NCBI RefSeq assembly: GCF_042263505.1
Contig: NZ_JBHKFI010000023.1
Coordinates: 11,262-75,261 of the forward strand
Reading direction: 5' to 3'
Length of the DNA stretch: 64,000 nt
DNA from: Bacillus_BE sp042263505
GTDB lineage: Bacteria; Bacillota; Bacilli; Bacillales; Cytobacillaceae
Each line of letters begins with the position of its first letter. Within the stretch, counting starts at the first letter, position 1. A program made the position numbers and the translations under genes. The notes under the pieces were generated by a model that was given only the letters and a program-made list of their open reading frames with translations, had not been told where the DNA came from and did not search any database. Shown in pieces: positions 41,826 to 52,615 of this stretch.

Positions 41826-44800
41826 ATGTTTCGAAGAATTGCAAAAAAAGCATTGAGCTTAATAGGGATTAAGAAAAAGCCGAATAAGTTCAAAAAACGC
41901 TTATCCGTTCACAAACACGAAAATATTCTATCCATTATCGGGATGTTGGAAAGCGATTATAAGGTGAAAGAGCTTTGGATGGCACCAAGCCTGAATGATC
42001 CGATGATTAAGCTTGCGGAAAACAAACCCTCGTCTGCATTTAAATTTACTGTGGATTTACAAAAATATGAGGAAGAAATCATTCAGAATCGTTATGGATT
42101 TTACCTATTAGTTCAAGTTTCCAAAGATGAAATCAGTCCAAACCGATATGAACAATTGAGAAGCAAGCCTAATGTTACAGAAATTCCTCGTAAAAATGGC
42201 AGCGCAGATCTGGAATATTTTATCCGACTCGGCAAATTTGTGCGAACGAAATTTGATTGCTTTGATTCATTTGTTTTTCAGCATAAGACGGGACATGTTT
42301 ATGTTGATGGAAAGGGTTTTATCTCCCTTCTGGTGGATCAGCCAATTAACGGGAATCCGATTGCGAAAATTCGCAAAATCCGTTCAAAAGGCGATCAGTT
42401 CTATGTAAGCGGAAAAATTCTCTCTAAAAGCGCAAAAATATTGGATGCACAAATTTTAATAAATGGACGGGAATCTGGTTTCAAATACAAGGTTCCGGTC
42501 ATGACCCGGTTTCATCATGAAAAATCAGAAAAATCTTATGGCTATTTTTACTATAATTTTGAAGGAAATATCAATTTAAAGACAGTCGCGGATGGTAAGC
42601 CTCTTCAAGAGGATATTTACGATTATTACCTAGAGTATCAGCTGAACAATCAAGAAGAGCCGATTGTCGTTCGCCTTGGAGCACCGCGATTCTTTGTGAA
42701 AAGATATTCTAAAGTGGCTCATATATTGGAAGGAACGAGTATTTATACAGCATCGCCTTATTTCACAATTAAATATAGTAATCTCTCCATGCAGGTTGAT
42801 AAATATGAGAAGGACATGTATGAATATCTGGCGAAAATGATGAAATGGACATGGATTCTTCGCATTATGAATAAAAGAAAAGATATATGGCTCGTGGGAG
42901 AGCGTTCCTATAAGGCGCAAGACACTGGTTATCATTTCTTTAAATATATGAGAACGGCTCATCCAGAGCGAAATGTATTCTATTGTATTGATCAGGATTC
43001 TCCAGAGTTAGAGAATATTAAGGAGCTTGGAAATATCTTGTTCATGGGTTCAAAGGAGCATATCTGGCATACGTTGATGGCGACAAGAATCATTGGCTCC
43101 CATCATCCTGACTATTTGTATCCGATTCGGACAGAGAAATTTAAAAAGGCGGTTAAAGCGAAAAAAGTCTTCTTGCAGCACGGGGTTATGGGAACAAAGA
43201 ATATGGTCTATAACTATGGGGTTATCTCCTCAAGCTTTGAGACCGATTTGTTTATCGTCAGCTCTGACTATGAGAAAAGCTATATTGTGCAAGACTTTGG
43301 CTATGATCCAAGGGTTGTGGCTGTTACGGGGTTATCAAGATTTGATAGTCTTTTAACAAAAAATGTGGAGACGAAAAGACAAATCTTAATTATTCCAACC
43401 TGGCGGGACTGGATTGTCAATGATACGCAATTTCAGGAAAGTGAATATTTTGCTCGCTACCGTGAATTAGTTTTCCACCCGCAATTACATGAGTATGCCG
43501 AGAAATATCATTTTGAAATGGTACTATGCTTGCATCCGAATATGCAGCGTTTTACAGCTTTCTTTAAAGATGCCCCTGTCAAAATTGTGAATCAGGGCGA
43601 TATCGATGTTCAATATCTATTAAAAGAAAGTGCCTTGATGATCACGGATTATTCAAGCGTCGGGTTCGACATGAGCTTTTTAAATAAACCGGTCATCTAT
43701 TATCAATTTGACCGTGGGCGCTTTATTGGAAAATATCCATCACATCTGGATTTAGATAACGACCTTCCAGGGGAAATTGTCACTCAGGTCGAGGAAATTT
43801 TGGATTTTGTTGGAGAATATGCAGCGGCTGATTTCCAAATGAAACCGAAATATGAAAAACGGGCTTCGAAATTTATCAAGTATCGTGATTTAAATGCTTG
43901 TCAAAGAATATACGAAGCAATCGTCAAGATGCCAACCTTTAAAAAGCAGTCCGTAAAATCATTAATGAAGAAAGAACTGCCGCAAAAGGTATTCCGCCGT
44001 TTCCGAAGAAGCCGGTTCTATTTCCCAACGATGAAGGCCTTCTATAATGTGGCCCGTAAAATTTTACCGGTCGATGAGAATCTGATTCTTTTTGAAAGTG
44101 GTGTAGGAAAGCAATATTCCGATAGTCCACGTTATATATATGAAGAAATTATTAGGCGCAAGCTTCCCTTTAAAAAGGTCTGGGTTTACGATAAAGCACA
44201 AAGATTTCAAGATCCAAATACGATTATCATAAAGCGTCTTGGCATCAAGTATTATTATTATTTAGCTAAGGCAAAGTATTGGGTCAATAATCAAAACTTC
44301 CCAACGTATATTAAAAAGAGGCCGCAGACGACCTATTTACAAACTTGGCATGGAACGCCTCTTAAGAAAATGCTGTTTGATATTGAGAACGTTCAAGGGC
44401 GGTCGGATGATTATGTGGAGCGCGTCTACGGAGCAACGAAAAGCTGGGATTATTTAGTATCTCCAAGCCCATATGCAACTGAGGCCTTTAAAAGTGCCTT
44501 CCATTATGAAGGAAATATTTTGGAAATGGGTTATCCGCGCAACGATTTATTCTATCGAAAGGATAATATTCGCGTAGCCTATAAGACAAGGAAGGCGTTA
44601 AGAATACTAACAACGAAAAAAGTAATTCTCTATGCCCCAACGTTTAGAGATAATCAAACAAAGGGTGGAGCGAATAAATTTTCGTTTGATATCAACATGG
44701 ATTTGGAACGCATGAAAGAAGAACTGGGAGAGGAATACGTTCTCCTTCTCAGAATGCACGTCGTGATCAAAAATAAGATTAAGATTCCAGAGGAATATCA

Positions 44801-45161
44801 GGACTTTGTCATGGATGTTTCCAAATATCCTGATATTCAGGAACTCTATTTAATCTCAGATATTCTGATTACTGATTATTCTTCTGTCATGTTCGACTTT
44901 GCCAATTCAAAGAAACCAATCTTGTTCTTTACGTATGATTTGGAATTCTACCGGGATGAACTAAGAGGCTTCTATTTCGATTTGGAAAATGAAGCACCAG
45001 GTCCGATGCTGAAAACAACTGAAGATATCATTCATACTGTTCAAACGATTGACCAAGTGCAGAAGGATTATCATGAAAAATACCATCAATTCTATCAGAA
45101 ATTCTGTAAATTAGAAGATGGCCATGCGACGGATCGTGTAATCGATAAGGTCTTTAGTTAA
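41826..45161 (+). CDS. Double-domain CDP-glycerol glycerophosphotransferase-like protein, copy 1
   Basis: ATG at 41826, AAAGGTGGGA upstream. 1,111 residues with three parts: an N-terminal beta-rich region (~1-330; HENILSIIGMLESDYKVKELWMAPSL), a first Glyphos_transf domain (~340-710; LQHGVMGT with His452, ITDYSSVGFDMSF) and a second (~745-1,110; TWHGTPLKK with His842, ITDYSSVMFDFAN). TagF/TarF-type enzymes add glycerol- or ribitol-phosphate units to wall teichoic acid from CDP-alditol; the double domain suggests a polymerase or two linkage activities in one chain. No membrane segment; peripheral. First of three tandem paralogues. Confidence 0.88.
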   Translation: MFRRIAKKALSLIGIKKKPNKFKKRLSVHKHENILSIIGMLESDYKVKELWMAPSLNDPMIKLAENKPSSAFKFTVDLQKYEEEIIQNRYGFYLLVQVSKDEISPNRYEQLRSKPNVTEIPRKNGSADLEYFIRLGKFVRTKFDCFDSFVFQHKTGHVYVDGKGFISLLVDQPINGNPIAKIRKIRSKGDQFYVSGKILSKSAKILDAQILINGRESGFKYKVPVMTRFHHEKSEKSYGYFYYNFEGNINLKTVADGKPLQEDIYDYYLEYQLNNQEEPIVVRLGAPRFFVKRYSKVAHILEGTSIYTASPYFTIKYSNLSMQVDKYEKDMYEYLAKMMKWTWILRIMNKRKDIWLVGERSYKAQDTGYHFFKYMRTAHPERNVFYCIDQDSPELENIKELGNILFMGSKEHIWHTLMATRIIGSHHPDYLYPIRTEKFKKAVKAKKVFLQHGVMGTKNMVYNYGVISSSFETDLFIVSSDYEKSYIVQDFGYDPRVVAVTGLSRFDSLLTKNVETKRQILIIPTWRDWIVNDTQFQESEYFARYRELVFHPQLHEYAEKYHFEMVLCLHPNMQRFTAFFKDAPVKIVNQGDIDVQYLLKESALMITDYSSVGFDMSFLNKPVIYYQFDRGRFIGKYPSHLDLDNDLPGEIVTQVEEILDFVGEYAAADFQMKPKYEKRASKFIKYRDLNACQRIYEAIVKMPTFKKQSVKSLMKKELPQKVFRRFRRSRFYFPTMKAFYNVARKILPVDENLILFESGVGKQYSDSPRYIYEEIIRRKLPFKKVWVYDKAQRFQDPNTIIIKRLGIKYYYYLAKAKYWVNNQNFPTYIKKRPQTTYLQTWHGTPLKKMLFDIENVQGRSDDYVERVYGATKSWDYLVSPSPYATEAFKSAFHYEGNILEMGYPRNDLFYRKDNIRVAYKTRKALRILTTKKVILYAPTFRDNQTKGGANKFSFDINMDLERMKEELGEEYVLLLRMHVVIKNKIKIPEEYQDFVMDVSKYPDIQELYLISDILITDYSSVMFDFANSKKPILFFTYDLEFYRDELRGFYFDLENEAPGPMLKTTEDIIHTVQTIDQVQKDYHEKYHQFYQKFCKLEDGHATDRVIDKVFS

Positions 45162-45171
45162 GTGAATGGTT

Positions 45172-45223
45172 AAAAAGCTGACTCATAAAGCTGCAAATGC
45201 GGCTTTGGAGTTGGCTTTTTTTT
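45172..45223 (+). terminator. Rho-independent terminator
   Basis: Arms AAGCTGACTC...AAAGC and GCGGCTTTGGAGTTGGCTT followed by a long T-run, just after copy 1. Confidence 0.75.
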
Positions 45224-45729
45224 GATTGGAGCGGGTTGTTATGGCCTCGGTAATGGATCATGTGGTCTTTTTTCAGAAGAGAGATGAAAAACATTTATAA
45301 GGAAAATTAAGGTGGAAATTTCGTTCATAATAAAGTCAACCTTCCAACCCCGGAATCTATTAACAAAACACCATAAGCAAATAGTTCCACTCTTCCTATC
45401 TCTTCTTTAACAAGGCGCTAATTAATGAGTATTTAGACCTAACGAAATCAGCAACTCTAATTTCCTCTAATTTGACATTGTTTCAATTAATATTAAAATA
45501 ACTTATGTTGGAACTTTTAGAGCCACGAAGGATTAAGGCACTGTTAAAAACTGAGACGCATGGGCATCACCCTGAAATTGTTTATTAGAAAAAAATAGAT
45601 TCATAGTTTAACCAAAAAGCTATCGAAGAATTTTTTTTTTGGAAAAACTACGAATCTCCTAGGGAATTTCCAGATTCACCCTAATTTAATTGCTAAAGGA
45701 GAAATATACACAAAAAGGTGGGAAAATAG
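45224..45729. other. Intergenic region between TagF-like copies 1 and 2
   Basis: About 500 nt with no ORF. Because copy 1 has its own terminator, copy 2 probably has its own promoter here, but no clear hexamer pair stands out. The start site of copy 2 has the same AAAGGTGGGA leader as copies 1 and 3. Confidence 0.45.
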
Positions 45730-48700
45730 ATGATTGATAAGCTGGTTAGGAAAACAATAAAGCTATTTAGACCAACCAAAGCCAATACATATAAAAAAAC
45801 ATTATTTATGAAGAAAAATAATAATCTCCTCGACATAAGTGGAGAGCTCGACCGTACCTATAAAGCAAAGGAATTGTGGCTTTCTACGAGCTTGAAGGAG
45901 CCCGGATTTAAGCTTTCTGAAATTCACCCTTCCTCGCGGTTCAAATTTGAGGTCGATTTGCAGACCTTTGATGAAAAAATATCGCAAAATCGTTATGTTT
46001 TTTATTTAAAGGTTCAGGTTTTACAAGAAACGACAGCACCGGAACGGTATGAAAAGCTAAAAACGAACGCTACTGCCAAAGAAGTTACTCGAGCAGATGG
46101 CCGGTCTGCGATTGAATATTTTATTCGCTTGGGAAAATTTAAGAATACTCAATTTGAAGCGTATGAGCCATGGATCTTTGCTCAGCATAAGGCCTATGCG
46201 TATATCAATACGAAGGGATTTATCTCCTTAGTAGTGGATTTGCCCATCAATATTAAGCCAAAAGCAAAAATTCACCGAATTAAGTCCAGTCAGGATCAAT
46301 TTTATGTGAATGGAGAAATCCTCGCAAAAAGCTCAAGAATCCGTTCCGCTGAGATTGTATTAACAGGTCGGGAATCAGGGGAGAAATATCGAGCTCCAAT
46401 CACTTTCCATCTTAATCAGGAAAAAGCCAAGAAGACCTACGGCTATTCCTATTATCATTTTGCTGCAGCCCTTAATTTGAGAACGATTGCAGATGGAGAT
46501 CCATTAAATGAAGATATTTATGATTTTTACTTGGATTTTCAGCAGAATAATCAACCAGAGACCATGACAATACGTTTAGGATCTCCAAGTCCACATGCGA
46601 AAAAATATTCCAAGCCGGCACAAATTGAAGCAGGAGATAGCCTTTATACAGCGACTCCGTATTATACGATTAAATATTTCAATCTATCTCTGCAAATTGA
46701 TCGCTTTGAAAAGGAAGCCTTCCTATATTTAAAAAAGATGATGAAATGGGCTTGGGCGATCCGACCATTCTATAGAGCCCGCAATATTTGGTTAGTCGGC
46801 GAACGACCATATAAGGCACAGGATACAGGCTTTCACTTTTTTAAGTATATGAGAACGAGCCATCCGGAAAAAAATGTGTATTACATTATCGAAAAGGGTT
46901 CTCCTGAACTGAAAAATGTCGAACCCTTTGGGAATATTCTCTACTTCGGCACAAAAAAACATATTAAATATACGCTCATGGCGCGCAGGATCTTTGGCTC
47001 CCATCATGCCGATTATTTGTATCCGATGCGAATTGACAATTTAAAGAAAAAGGTCAAAGCAAAGAAGGTCTTTTTACAGCATGGAGTTATGGGAACAAAG
47101 AATACCGAGCATTTCTATGGAATAAATTCTCCAAGCTTTCATACCGATTTATTCATCGTGAGCTCCGACTATGAAAAGCAAATTATCTTACGGGACTTTG
47201 GCTATAACACGAAACAAGTGAAGGTCACAGGTTTGTCGCGTTTTGACAGCTTGCTTGCTGGTGATGTGGAAACGAAAAGACAATTGCTTATCATTCCAAC
47301 GTGGCGTGAATGGATTGTGAGTGATGAAAAATTTTTAGAAAGTGAGTACTATGCCCGTTATCGTGAGCTTGTATTTCATCCGTATTTACAGGAACTAAAA
47401 GAAAAGTATGGTTTTGAAATTGTCCTTTGCCTTCACCCGAACATGCAAGTGTTTACACCATTCTTTAAGGAGGCACCTGTTCGTATTGTCAATCAGGGTG
47501 AAATTAATGTTCAATATTTACTCAAAGAAAGTGCCATGATGATTACGGATTACTCCAGTGTGGCCTTTGATTTTAGTTTTATGGATAAGCCGGTTCTCTA
47601 TTATCAGTTTGATCGCGAGCGTTTTATCGGGAAGAAGCCGTCCCATCTGGATTTAGATCAGGATTTACCAGGAGAAATTGTGTATCAATTGGATGAGATT
47701 TTGGTCCTTGTTGAAGGCTATGCTAAAAATGATTTTGCGATGAAGGCGGAATTTAAAAAACGCGCATCTAAATTTATTAAATATCGTGATTTGAAAGCCT
47801 GTGAACGAATTTATCAGGCATCTTTAAGAATTCATCGGATCAGAAGGTCACCAAAGCAAGTATTATCGCAAAGTAATATTGTAAAAAAATTCTATAAGCG
47901 GTTCCGTAAAAGTAAATTTTATTTCCCAGTGATGAAGCTTCTATATAAAATCGCAAAAAAAGTGCTGCCGGTGGATGAGAATCTGATTGTGTTCGAAAGT
48001 GGCTTAGGGAAGCAATATTCCGACAGTCCGCGTTTTATTTATGAAGAGATTGTGAAACGGAAGCTTCCATATAAAAAGGTTTGGGTCTACAATGGCCGGA
48101 TGCGATTTAAGGATAAAAATACGTTCATGGTCAAACGTCTTAGTCCCAAATATTATTATTATTTAGCAAAAGCAAAGTACTGGGTGAATAATCAAAACTT
48201 CCCAACATATATCATCAAGCGTCCGGGAACGACCTATTTGCAAACCTGGCATGGAACTCCACTGAAAAAAATGCTATTTGATATCGAAAATGTTCAAGGG
48301 CGAACAGATGATTATGTGGAACGGGTCTACAAGGCATCGAGGACTTGGGATTACCTAGTCTCTCCAAGTCCTTATGCGACCAAAGCCTTTAAGAGTGCTT
48401 TCCATTATGAAGGCAATATCCTAGAGCTAGGTTATCCGCGCAATGATTTATTTTATCGTAAGGATCACTTCCGTGTTGCCCAAAAAATACGGAAAAACTT
48501 AAGAATTCCTAATGATAAGAAAGTGGTTCTCTACGCACCAACATTTCGTGATAATCAGACGAGTGGAGGGAACAATAAGTTTTCCTTTGACCTTCAATTT
48601 GATTTAGAAAAAATGAAGCAGGAATTAGGCGATGAGTACGTTCTTCTCCTTCGTATGCATGTCGTAATTAAGAATCGGATCAAAATTCCAGAGGATTATA

Positions 48701-49065
48701 AGGATTTTGTACGGGATGTGTCCAATTATCCAGATATTCAAGAGCTATACTTGATTGCGGATGTCTTGATGACAGACTATTCATCAGTTATGTTTGATTT
48801 TGCAAATTCGAAGAAACCGATTCTTTTCTTTACGTATGATTTAGAGTTTTATCGTGATGAGTTAAGAGGCTTCTATTTTGACCTTGAAAAGGAAGCCCCG
48901 GGACCATTGCTCAAAACAACGGAAGAGATTATTCAAGCATTACAAACAATTGATCAGGTCCAAGAGGAATATCGCGAAAAATATGAAAAATTTTATCAGC
49001 AATTTTGTATATTAGAGGACGGTCAGGCAACCATTCGTGTGGTTGATAAAGTCTTTTGTTCCTAA
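45730..49065 (+). CDS. Double-domain CDP-glycerol glycerophosphotransferase-like protein, copy 2
   Basis: 1,111 residues, ATG after AAAGGTGGGAAAATAG. The layout and motifs repeat copy 1: LQHGVMGTKNTEHFYGI, MITDYSSVAFDFSF, then TWHGTPLKKMLFDIENVQGR and MTDYSSVMFDFAN. The second transferase half is nearly identical among the three copies while the N-terminal and first-domain regions differ more, which suggests different acceptor or linkage specificity with a shared polymerising half. Confidence 0.88.
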   Translation: MIDKLVRKTIKLFRPTKANTYKKTLFMKKNNNLLDISGELDRTYKAKELWLSTSLKEPGFKLSEIHPSSRFKFEVDLQTFDEKISQNRYVFYLKVQVLQETTAPERYEKLKTNATAKEVTRADGRSAIEYFIRLGKFKNTQFEAYEPWIFAQHKAYAYINTKGFISLVVDLPINIKPKAKIHRIKSSQDQFYVNGEILAKSSRIRSAEIVLTGRESGEKYRAPITFHLNQEKAKKTYGYSYYHFAAALNLRTIADGDPLNEDIYDFYLDFQQNNQPETMTIRLGSPSPHAKKYSKPAQIEAGDSLYTATPYYTIKYFNLSLQIDRFEKEAFLYLKKMMKWAWAIRPFYRARNIWLVGERPYKAQDTGFHFFKYMRTSHPEKNVYYIIEKGSPELKNVEPFGNILYFGTKKHIKYTLMARRIFGSHHADYLYPMRIDNLKKKVKAKKVFLQHGVMGTKNTEHFYGINSPSFHTDLFIVSSDYEKQIILRDFGYNTKQVKVTGLSRFDSLLAGDVETKRQLLIIPTWREWIVSDEKFLESEYYARYRELVFHPYLQELKEKYGFEIVLCLHPNMQVFTPFFKEAPVRIVNQGEINVQYLLKESAMMITDYSSVAFDFSFMDKPVLYYQFDRERFIGKKPSHLDLDQDLPGEIVYQLDEILVLVEGYAKNDFAMKAEFKKRASKFIKYRDLKACERIYQASLRIHRIRRSPKQVLSQSNIVKKFYKRFRKSKFYFPVMKLLYKIAKKVLPVDENLIVFESGLGKQYSDSPRFIYEEIVKRKLPYKKVWVYNGRMRFKDKNTFMVKRLSPKYYYYLAKAKYWVNNQNFPTYIIKRPGTTYLQTWHGTPLKKMLFDIENVQGRTDDYVERVYKASRTWDYLVSPSPYATKAFKSAFHYEGNILELGYPRNDLFYRKDHFRVAQKIRKNLRIPNDKKVVLYAPTFRDNQTSGGNNKFSFDLQFDLEKMKQELGDEYVLLLRMHVVIKNRIKIPEDYKDFVRDVSNYPDIQELYLIADVLMTDYSSVMFDFANSKKPILFFTYDLEFYRDELRGFYFDLEKEAPGPLLKTTEEIIQALQTIDQVQEEYREKYEKFYQQFCILEDGQATIRVVDKVFCS

Positions 49066-49069
49066 CGAA

Positions 49070-49097
49070 GAGGCGAGTGCTTAGCACTCGCCTCTTT
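49070..49097 (+). terminator. Rho-independent terminator
   Basis: Perfect 11-bp stem GAGGCGAGTGC/GCACTCGCCTC with a 3-nt loop and three Ts, directly after copy 2. Confidence 0.8.
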
Positions 49098-49249
49098 CCT
49101 TTTGCTCTCCCTGAATGACTGGCTAAAAAAAGTCAATAATAGTGAGTAAGACAATTTTTCCTTAATAAATAAAGGATTATACCCCCTCAGTTCCCGAATG
49201 GGGACCTTAGTCTTCATCGGGAAAAATAATGCTAAAGGTGGGAGCAATC

Positions 49250-52200
49250 GTGCGGACATTCATCCAAAAGGTTATTCGTCTATTTCGACCTAGAAAAAAA
49301 GTGAATAAATTGAAAAAAAGCTTAATCATCACAAAAAGTAATAATACTCTTTCCGTCTCAGGAGAACTGAATGGTGCATATAAGGCAAAGGAATTATGGA
49401 TGGCACAAAGTCTTAACCAGCCAATGATCAGGCTTGCTGAAATTCCTCCATCTTCCGAATTTACCTTTGATGTTGATTTACATAAACATGAGACCAAGCT
49501 TGTGCAAGGAAGATATGGTTTTTATGTATTGATTCGGGTTGCTGAAGAGGATTTAAGTGAGAATAAGCGAGAGAATCTTAAGAATAACTCAACCGCCAAG
49601 GAAATACAGCGTGAAGATGGCGGAGTAGATATCGAATATTTGATACGCCTGGGGAAATTCGCACATACGAAATTCGAAGCTTATGACCCGTTTATTTTTC
49701 AAGAACAAAAGGGTTATGTCTATATTAATCGCAAAGGATTTATCACTTTAGCACTCGATGTGCCGATAAATATTAAGCCTAAGGCAAAAATTTATGAGAT
49801 CAAGTCTGTGAATGATCATTTCTATATGAAAGGAGAAATCCTATCGGAGGCATCGAAAATCAATCGGGCTGAATTCATCTTAATTGGACGAGAGTCTGGC
49901 TTGAAGTATCGTGTTCCAGTAAGAGTAGACTTTGAGCGGGAGAAGTCAGAGGAAAAATGTGGTCATCATTATTTTCTTTATCATGGGGAGCTGCAACTTA
50001 AAACCATTGCTGATGGAAAGCCATTGAATGAGGATATCTATGATTTGTACCTAAACTTTGAATTAAATAATCAGCCGGAAGCGGTCATAATTCGTCTTGG
50101 AAAACCAAGCTATCATGCCAAGCGATACTCCAAACCGGCACAGATTGGAGCGGGAAAAAGTATTTTTACGGCAACGCCCTATTTCACCATTAAGCACTTT
50201 AACCTCTCCCTGCAAATCGATGAATTTGATAGAGAGACCTTCTGGTATTTAAAGAAAATGATGAAATGGGCGTGGCTGCTTCGGATTTTTTACAAAAGAA
50301 ATGATATTTGGTTAGTGGGAGAGCGTCCCTATAAGGCGCAAGATACCGGTTATCATTTTTTTAAATATATGAGAACGCATCATCCTGAGAGAAATGTCTA
50401 TTACATCATCGAAAAAAATTCACCAGAAGTTAAAAGCGTCGAGCCTTTAGGAAATCTTCTTTATTTCGGGACAAAGAAGCATATTAAGTACACGCTGATC
50501 GCGACGAGAATTTTCGGTTCCCATCATTCGGATTACCTTTATCCGATGCGGGTCGCTGCGATTAAAAAGAAGATCAAAGCGAAGAAGATTTTTCTTCAGC
50601 ATGGGGTTATTGGCACGAAAAATACCGTCCACTTCTATGGGGTTCATTCTCCAAGCTTCCATACGGACTTATTCATTGTGAGCTCTGATTATGAAAAAGA
50701 AATCATTCGTCGAGATTTTGGCTATGATACTAGGCAGGTGAAGGTTACTGGTTTGTCTCGCTTTGATAGCTTACTTGCCGGTGATGTGTTGGTCAAACGG
50801 CAATTACTCGTGATCCCGACATGGCGGGAATGGATTGTGAATGATGAAAAGTTTTTAGAAAGCGAGTACTTTGCACGCTATCGCGAACTAGTTCATCATC
50901 CGTATCTTCATGAGTTGTCCAAAAATCTTCAATTTGAGATCGTGCTTTGCCTGCATCCCAACATGCAAATGTTTACCTCCTTCTTTAAGGATGCCCCTGT
51001 ACGGATTGTCAATCAGGGTGAAATCGATGTCCAATATTTGTTAAAGGAATCTGCGATGATGATTACGGACTATTCAAGTGTTGCCTTTGATTTTAGCTTT
51101 TTGCACAAGCCGGTTGTTTATTATCAATTTGATCGCGAACGATTTATCGGAAAGAAGCAATCCCATCTTGATTTAGATCTCGATTTACCAGGAGAAATTG
51201 TTTACGAAATCGCTGATATTTTAAAATTAGTCGAAAGCTATGCGCAGCATGATTTTACTATGAAGCCAGAGTATATGAAACGCGCCTCAAAGTTCTTGAA
51301 ATATCGCGATCAGAATGCCAGCAAGCGAATTTACGAGGCGGCCCTTCATATTCCTCATATTCGGCAGCCATTGATAAAGCGCGTTGCACGAAATCGCTAT
51401 GCGAAAGCCATCTATCGTCGCTTCCGAAAGGGCAGATTCTATTACCCTGTTATGAAAGCCCTCTACAATATTGCACGCAGAGTTTTACTGGTAGATGAGC
51501 AGCTAATGGTATTTGAGAGCGGGGTAGGGAAGCAGTACTCCGATAGCCCGCGTTATATCTATGAGGAAATTGTCAAACGGAAGCTGCCGTACAAAAAGGT
51601 ATGGGTCTATAATAAAAAGATTCGCTTTAAGGATCGTAAGACAATTATTGTGAAGCGTTTGAGTCCGAAATATTATTATTACTTGGCAAAAGCGAGGTAC
51701 TGGGTAAACAATCAAAACTTCCCAACCTATATGAAGAAACGTCCCGAAACCACTTATTTGCAGACCTGGCATGGAACACCGTTAAAGAAGATGCTTTTTG
51801 ATATTGAGAATGTTCAAGGTCGGACAGACGATTATGTAGAACGCGTGTATGGCGCGACAAAAACTTGGGATTACTTGGTTTCTCCAAGCCCTTATGCAAC
51901 CGAAGCCTTTAAAAGCGCCTTTCATTATGAGGGGAATATTCTTGAAGTAGGCTATCCACGTAATGACCTGTTCTATCATAAGGATAAGGAACGGGTAGCG
52001 AATAAAACTAAATCTGTCCTCAAAATCCAAGCGGATAAGAAGGTTATTCTATATGCACCGACCTTCAGAGATAATCAAACAAAAGGCGGTGCCAACAAGT
52101 TTTCTTTTGACATTCAATTAGACTTGGAGAAAATGAAACAGGCGTTGGGAGATGAATATGTTCTCCTCCTCAGAATGCATGTTGTAATCAAAAATAAAAT

Positions 52201-52597
52201 CAAAATTCCAGCAGAATTACGTGACTTTGTGCTGAATGTATCGAATTATCCAGATATCCAAGAGCTTTATCTCATCACTGATATTCTGATTACCGATTAT
52301 TCATCCGTCATGTTTGACTTTGCCAATACTAAAAGACCGATTCTCTTCTTTACGTATGATTTGGAATTTTACCGTGACGAGTTAAGAGGCTTCTACTTTG
52401 ATTTGGAAAACAAGGCTCCGGGACCATTGCTCAAGACGACTGATGAGCTGATCACAGCGATGAAATCAATCGAAAAAGTGCAGGAAGAGTATAAGGAAAA
52501 ATACGATCAATTTTACCATCAGTTTTGCAGTCTTGAAGATGGTCATGCCACAGAGCGAGTTGTAGATGCCGTGTTAGGGGAAAGGCACCATTCTTAG
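49250..52597 (+). CDS. Double-domain CDP-glycerol glycerophosphotransferase-like protein, copy 3
   Basis: The GTG at 49250 is chosen because AAAGGTGGG lies the same distance upstream as in the other copies; the open frame continues seven codons further. 1,115 residues with N-terminal beta-rich part, first transferase domain (LQHGVIGTKNTVHFYGV, MITDYSSVAFDFSF) and second (TWHGTPLKKMLFD, ITDYSSVMFDFAN). Closer to copy 2 than to copy 1. The 3' end (ERHHS) runs into the terminator stem, so stop and terminator overlap. Confidence 0.88.
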   Translation: MRTFIQKVIRLFRPRKKVNKLKKSLIITKSNNTLSVSGELNGAYKAKELWMAQSLNQPMIRLAEIPPSSEFTFDVDLHKHETKLVQGRYGFYVLIRVAEEDLSENKRENLKNNSTAKEIQREDGGVDIEYLIRLGKFAHTKFEAYDPFIFQEQKGYVYINRKGFITLALDVPINIKPKAKIYEIKSVNDHFYMKGEILSEASKINRAEFILIGRESGLKYRVPVRVDFEREKSEEKCGHHYFLYHGELQLKTIADGKPLNEDIYDLYLNFELNNQPEAVIIRLGKPSYHAKRYSKPAQIGAGKSIFTATPYFTIKHFNLSLQIDEFDRETFWYLKKMMKWAWLLRIFYKRNDIWLVGERPYKAQDTGYHFFKYMRTHHPERNVYYIIEKNSPEVKSVEPLGNLLYFGTKKHIKYTLIATRIFGSHHSDYLYPMRVAAIKKKIKAKKIFLQHGVIGTKNTVHFYGVHSPSFHTDLFIVSSDYEKEIIRRDFGYDTRQVKVTGLSRFDSLLAGDVLVKRQLLVIPTWREWIVNDEKFLESEYFARYRELVHHPYLHELSKNLQFEIVLCLHPNMQMFTSFFKDAPVRIVNQGEIDVQYLLKESAMMITDYSSVAFDFSFLHKPVVYYQFDRERFIGKKQSHLDLDLDLPGEIVYEIADILKLVESYAQHDFTMKPEYMKRASKFLKYRDQNASKRIYEAALHIPHIRQPLIKRVARNRYAKAIYRRFRKGRFYYPVMKALYNIARRVLLVDEQLMVFESGVGKQYSDSPRYIYEEIVKRKLPYKKVWVYNKKIRFKDRKTIIVKRLSPKYYYYLAKARYWVNNQNFPTYMKKRPETTYLQTWHGTPLKKMLFDIENVQGRTDDYVERVYGATKTWDYLVSPSPYATEAFKSAFHYEGNILEVGYPRNDLFYHKDKERVANKTKSVLKIQADKKVILYAPTFRDNQTKGGANKFSFDIQLDLEKMKQALGDEYVLLLRMHVVIKNKIKIPAELRDFVLNVSNYPDIQELYLITDILITDYSSVMFDFANTKRPILFFTYDLEFYRDELRGFYFDLENKAPGPLLKTTDELITAMKSIEKVQEEYKEKYDQFYHQFCSLEDGHATERVVDAVLGERHHS

Positions 52598-52615
52598 AGA
52601 AGGTGCCTTTTTTTA
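52581..52615 (+). terminator. Terminator overlapping the 3' end of copy 3
   Basis: AAAGGCACC/GGTGCCTTT with eight Ts. The first arm is inside the coding sequence and the stop TAG is in the loop. Confidence 0.85.
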
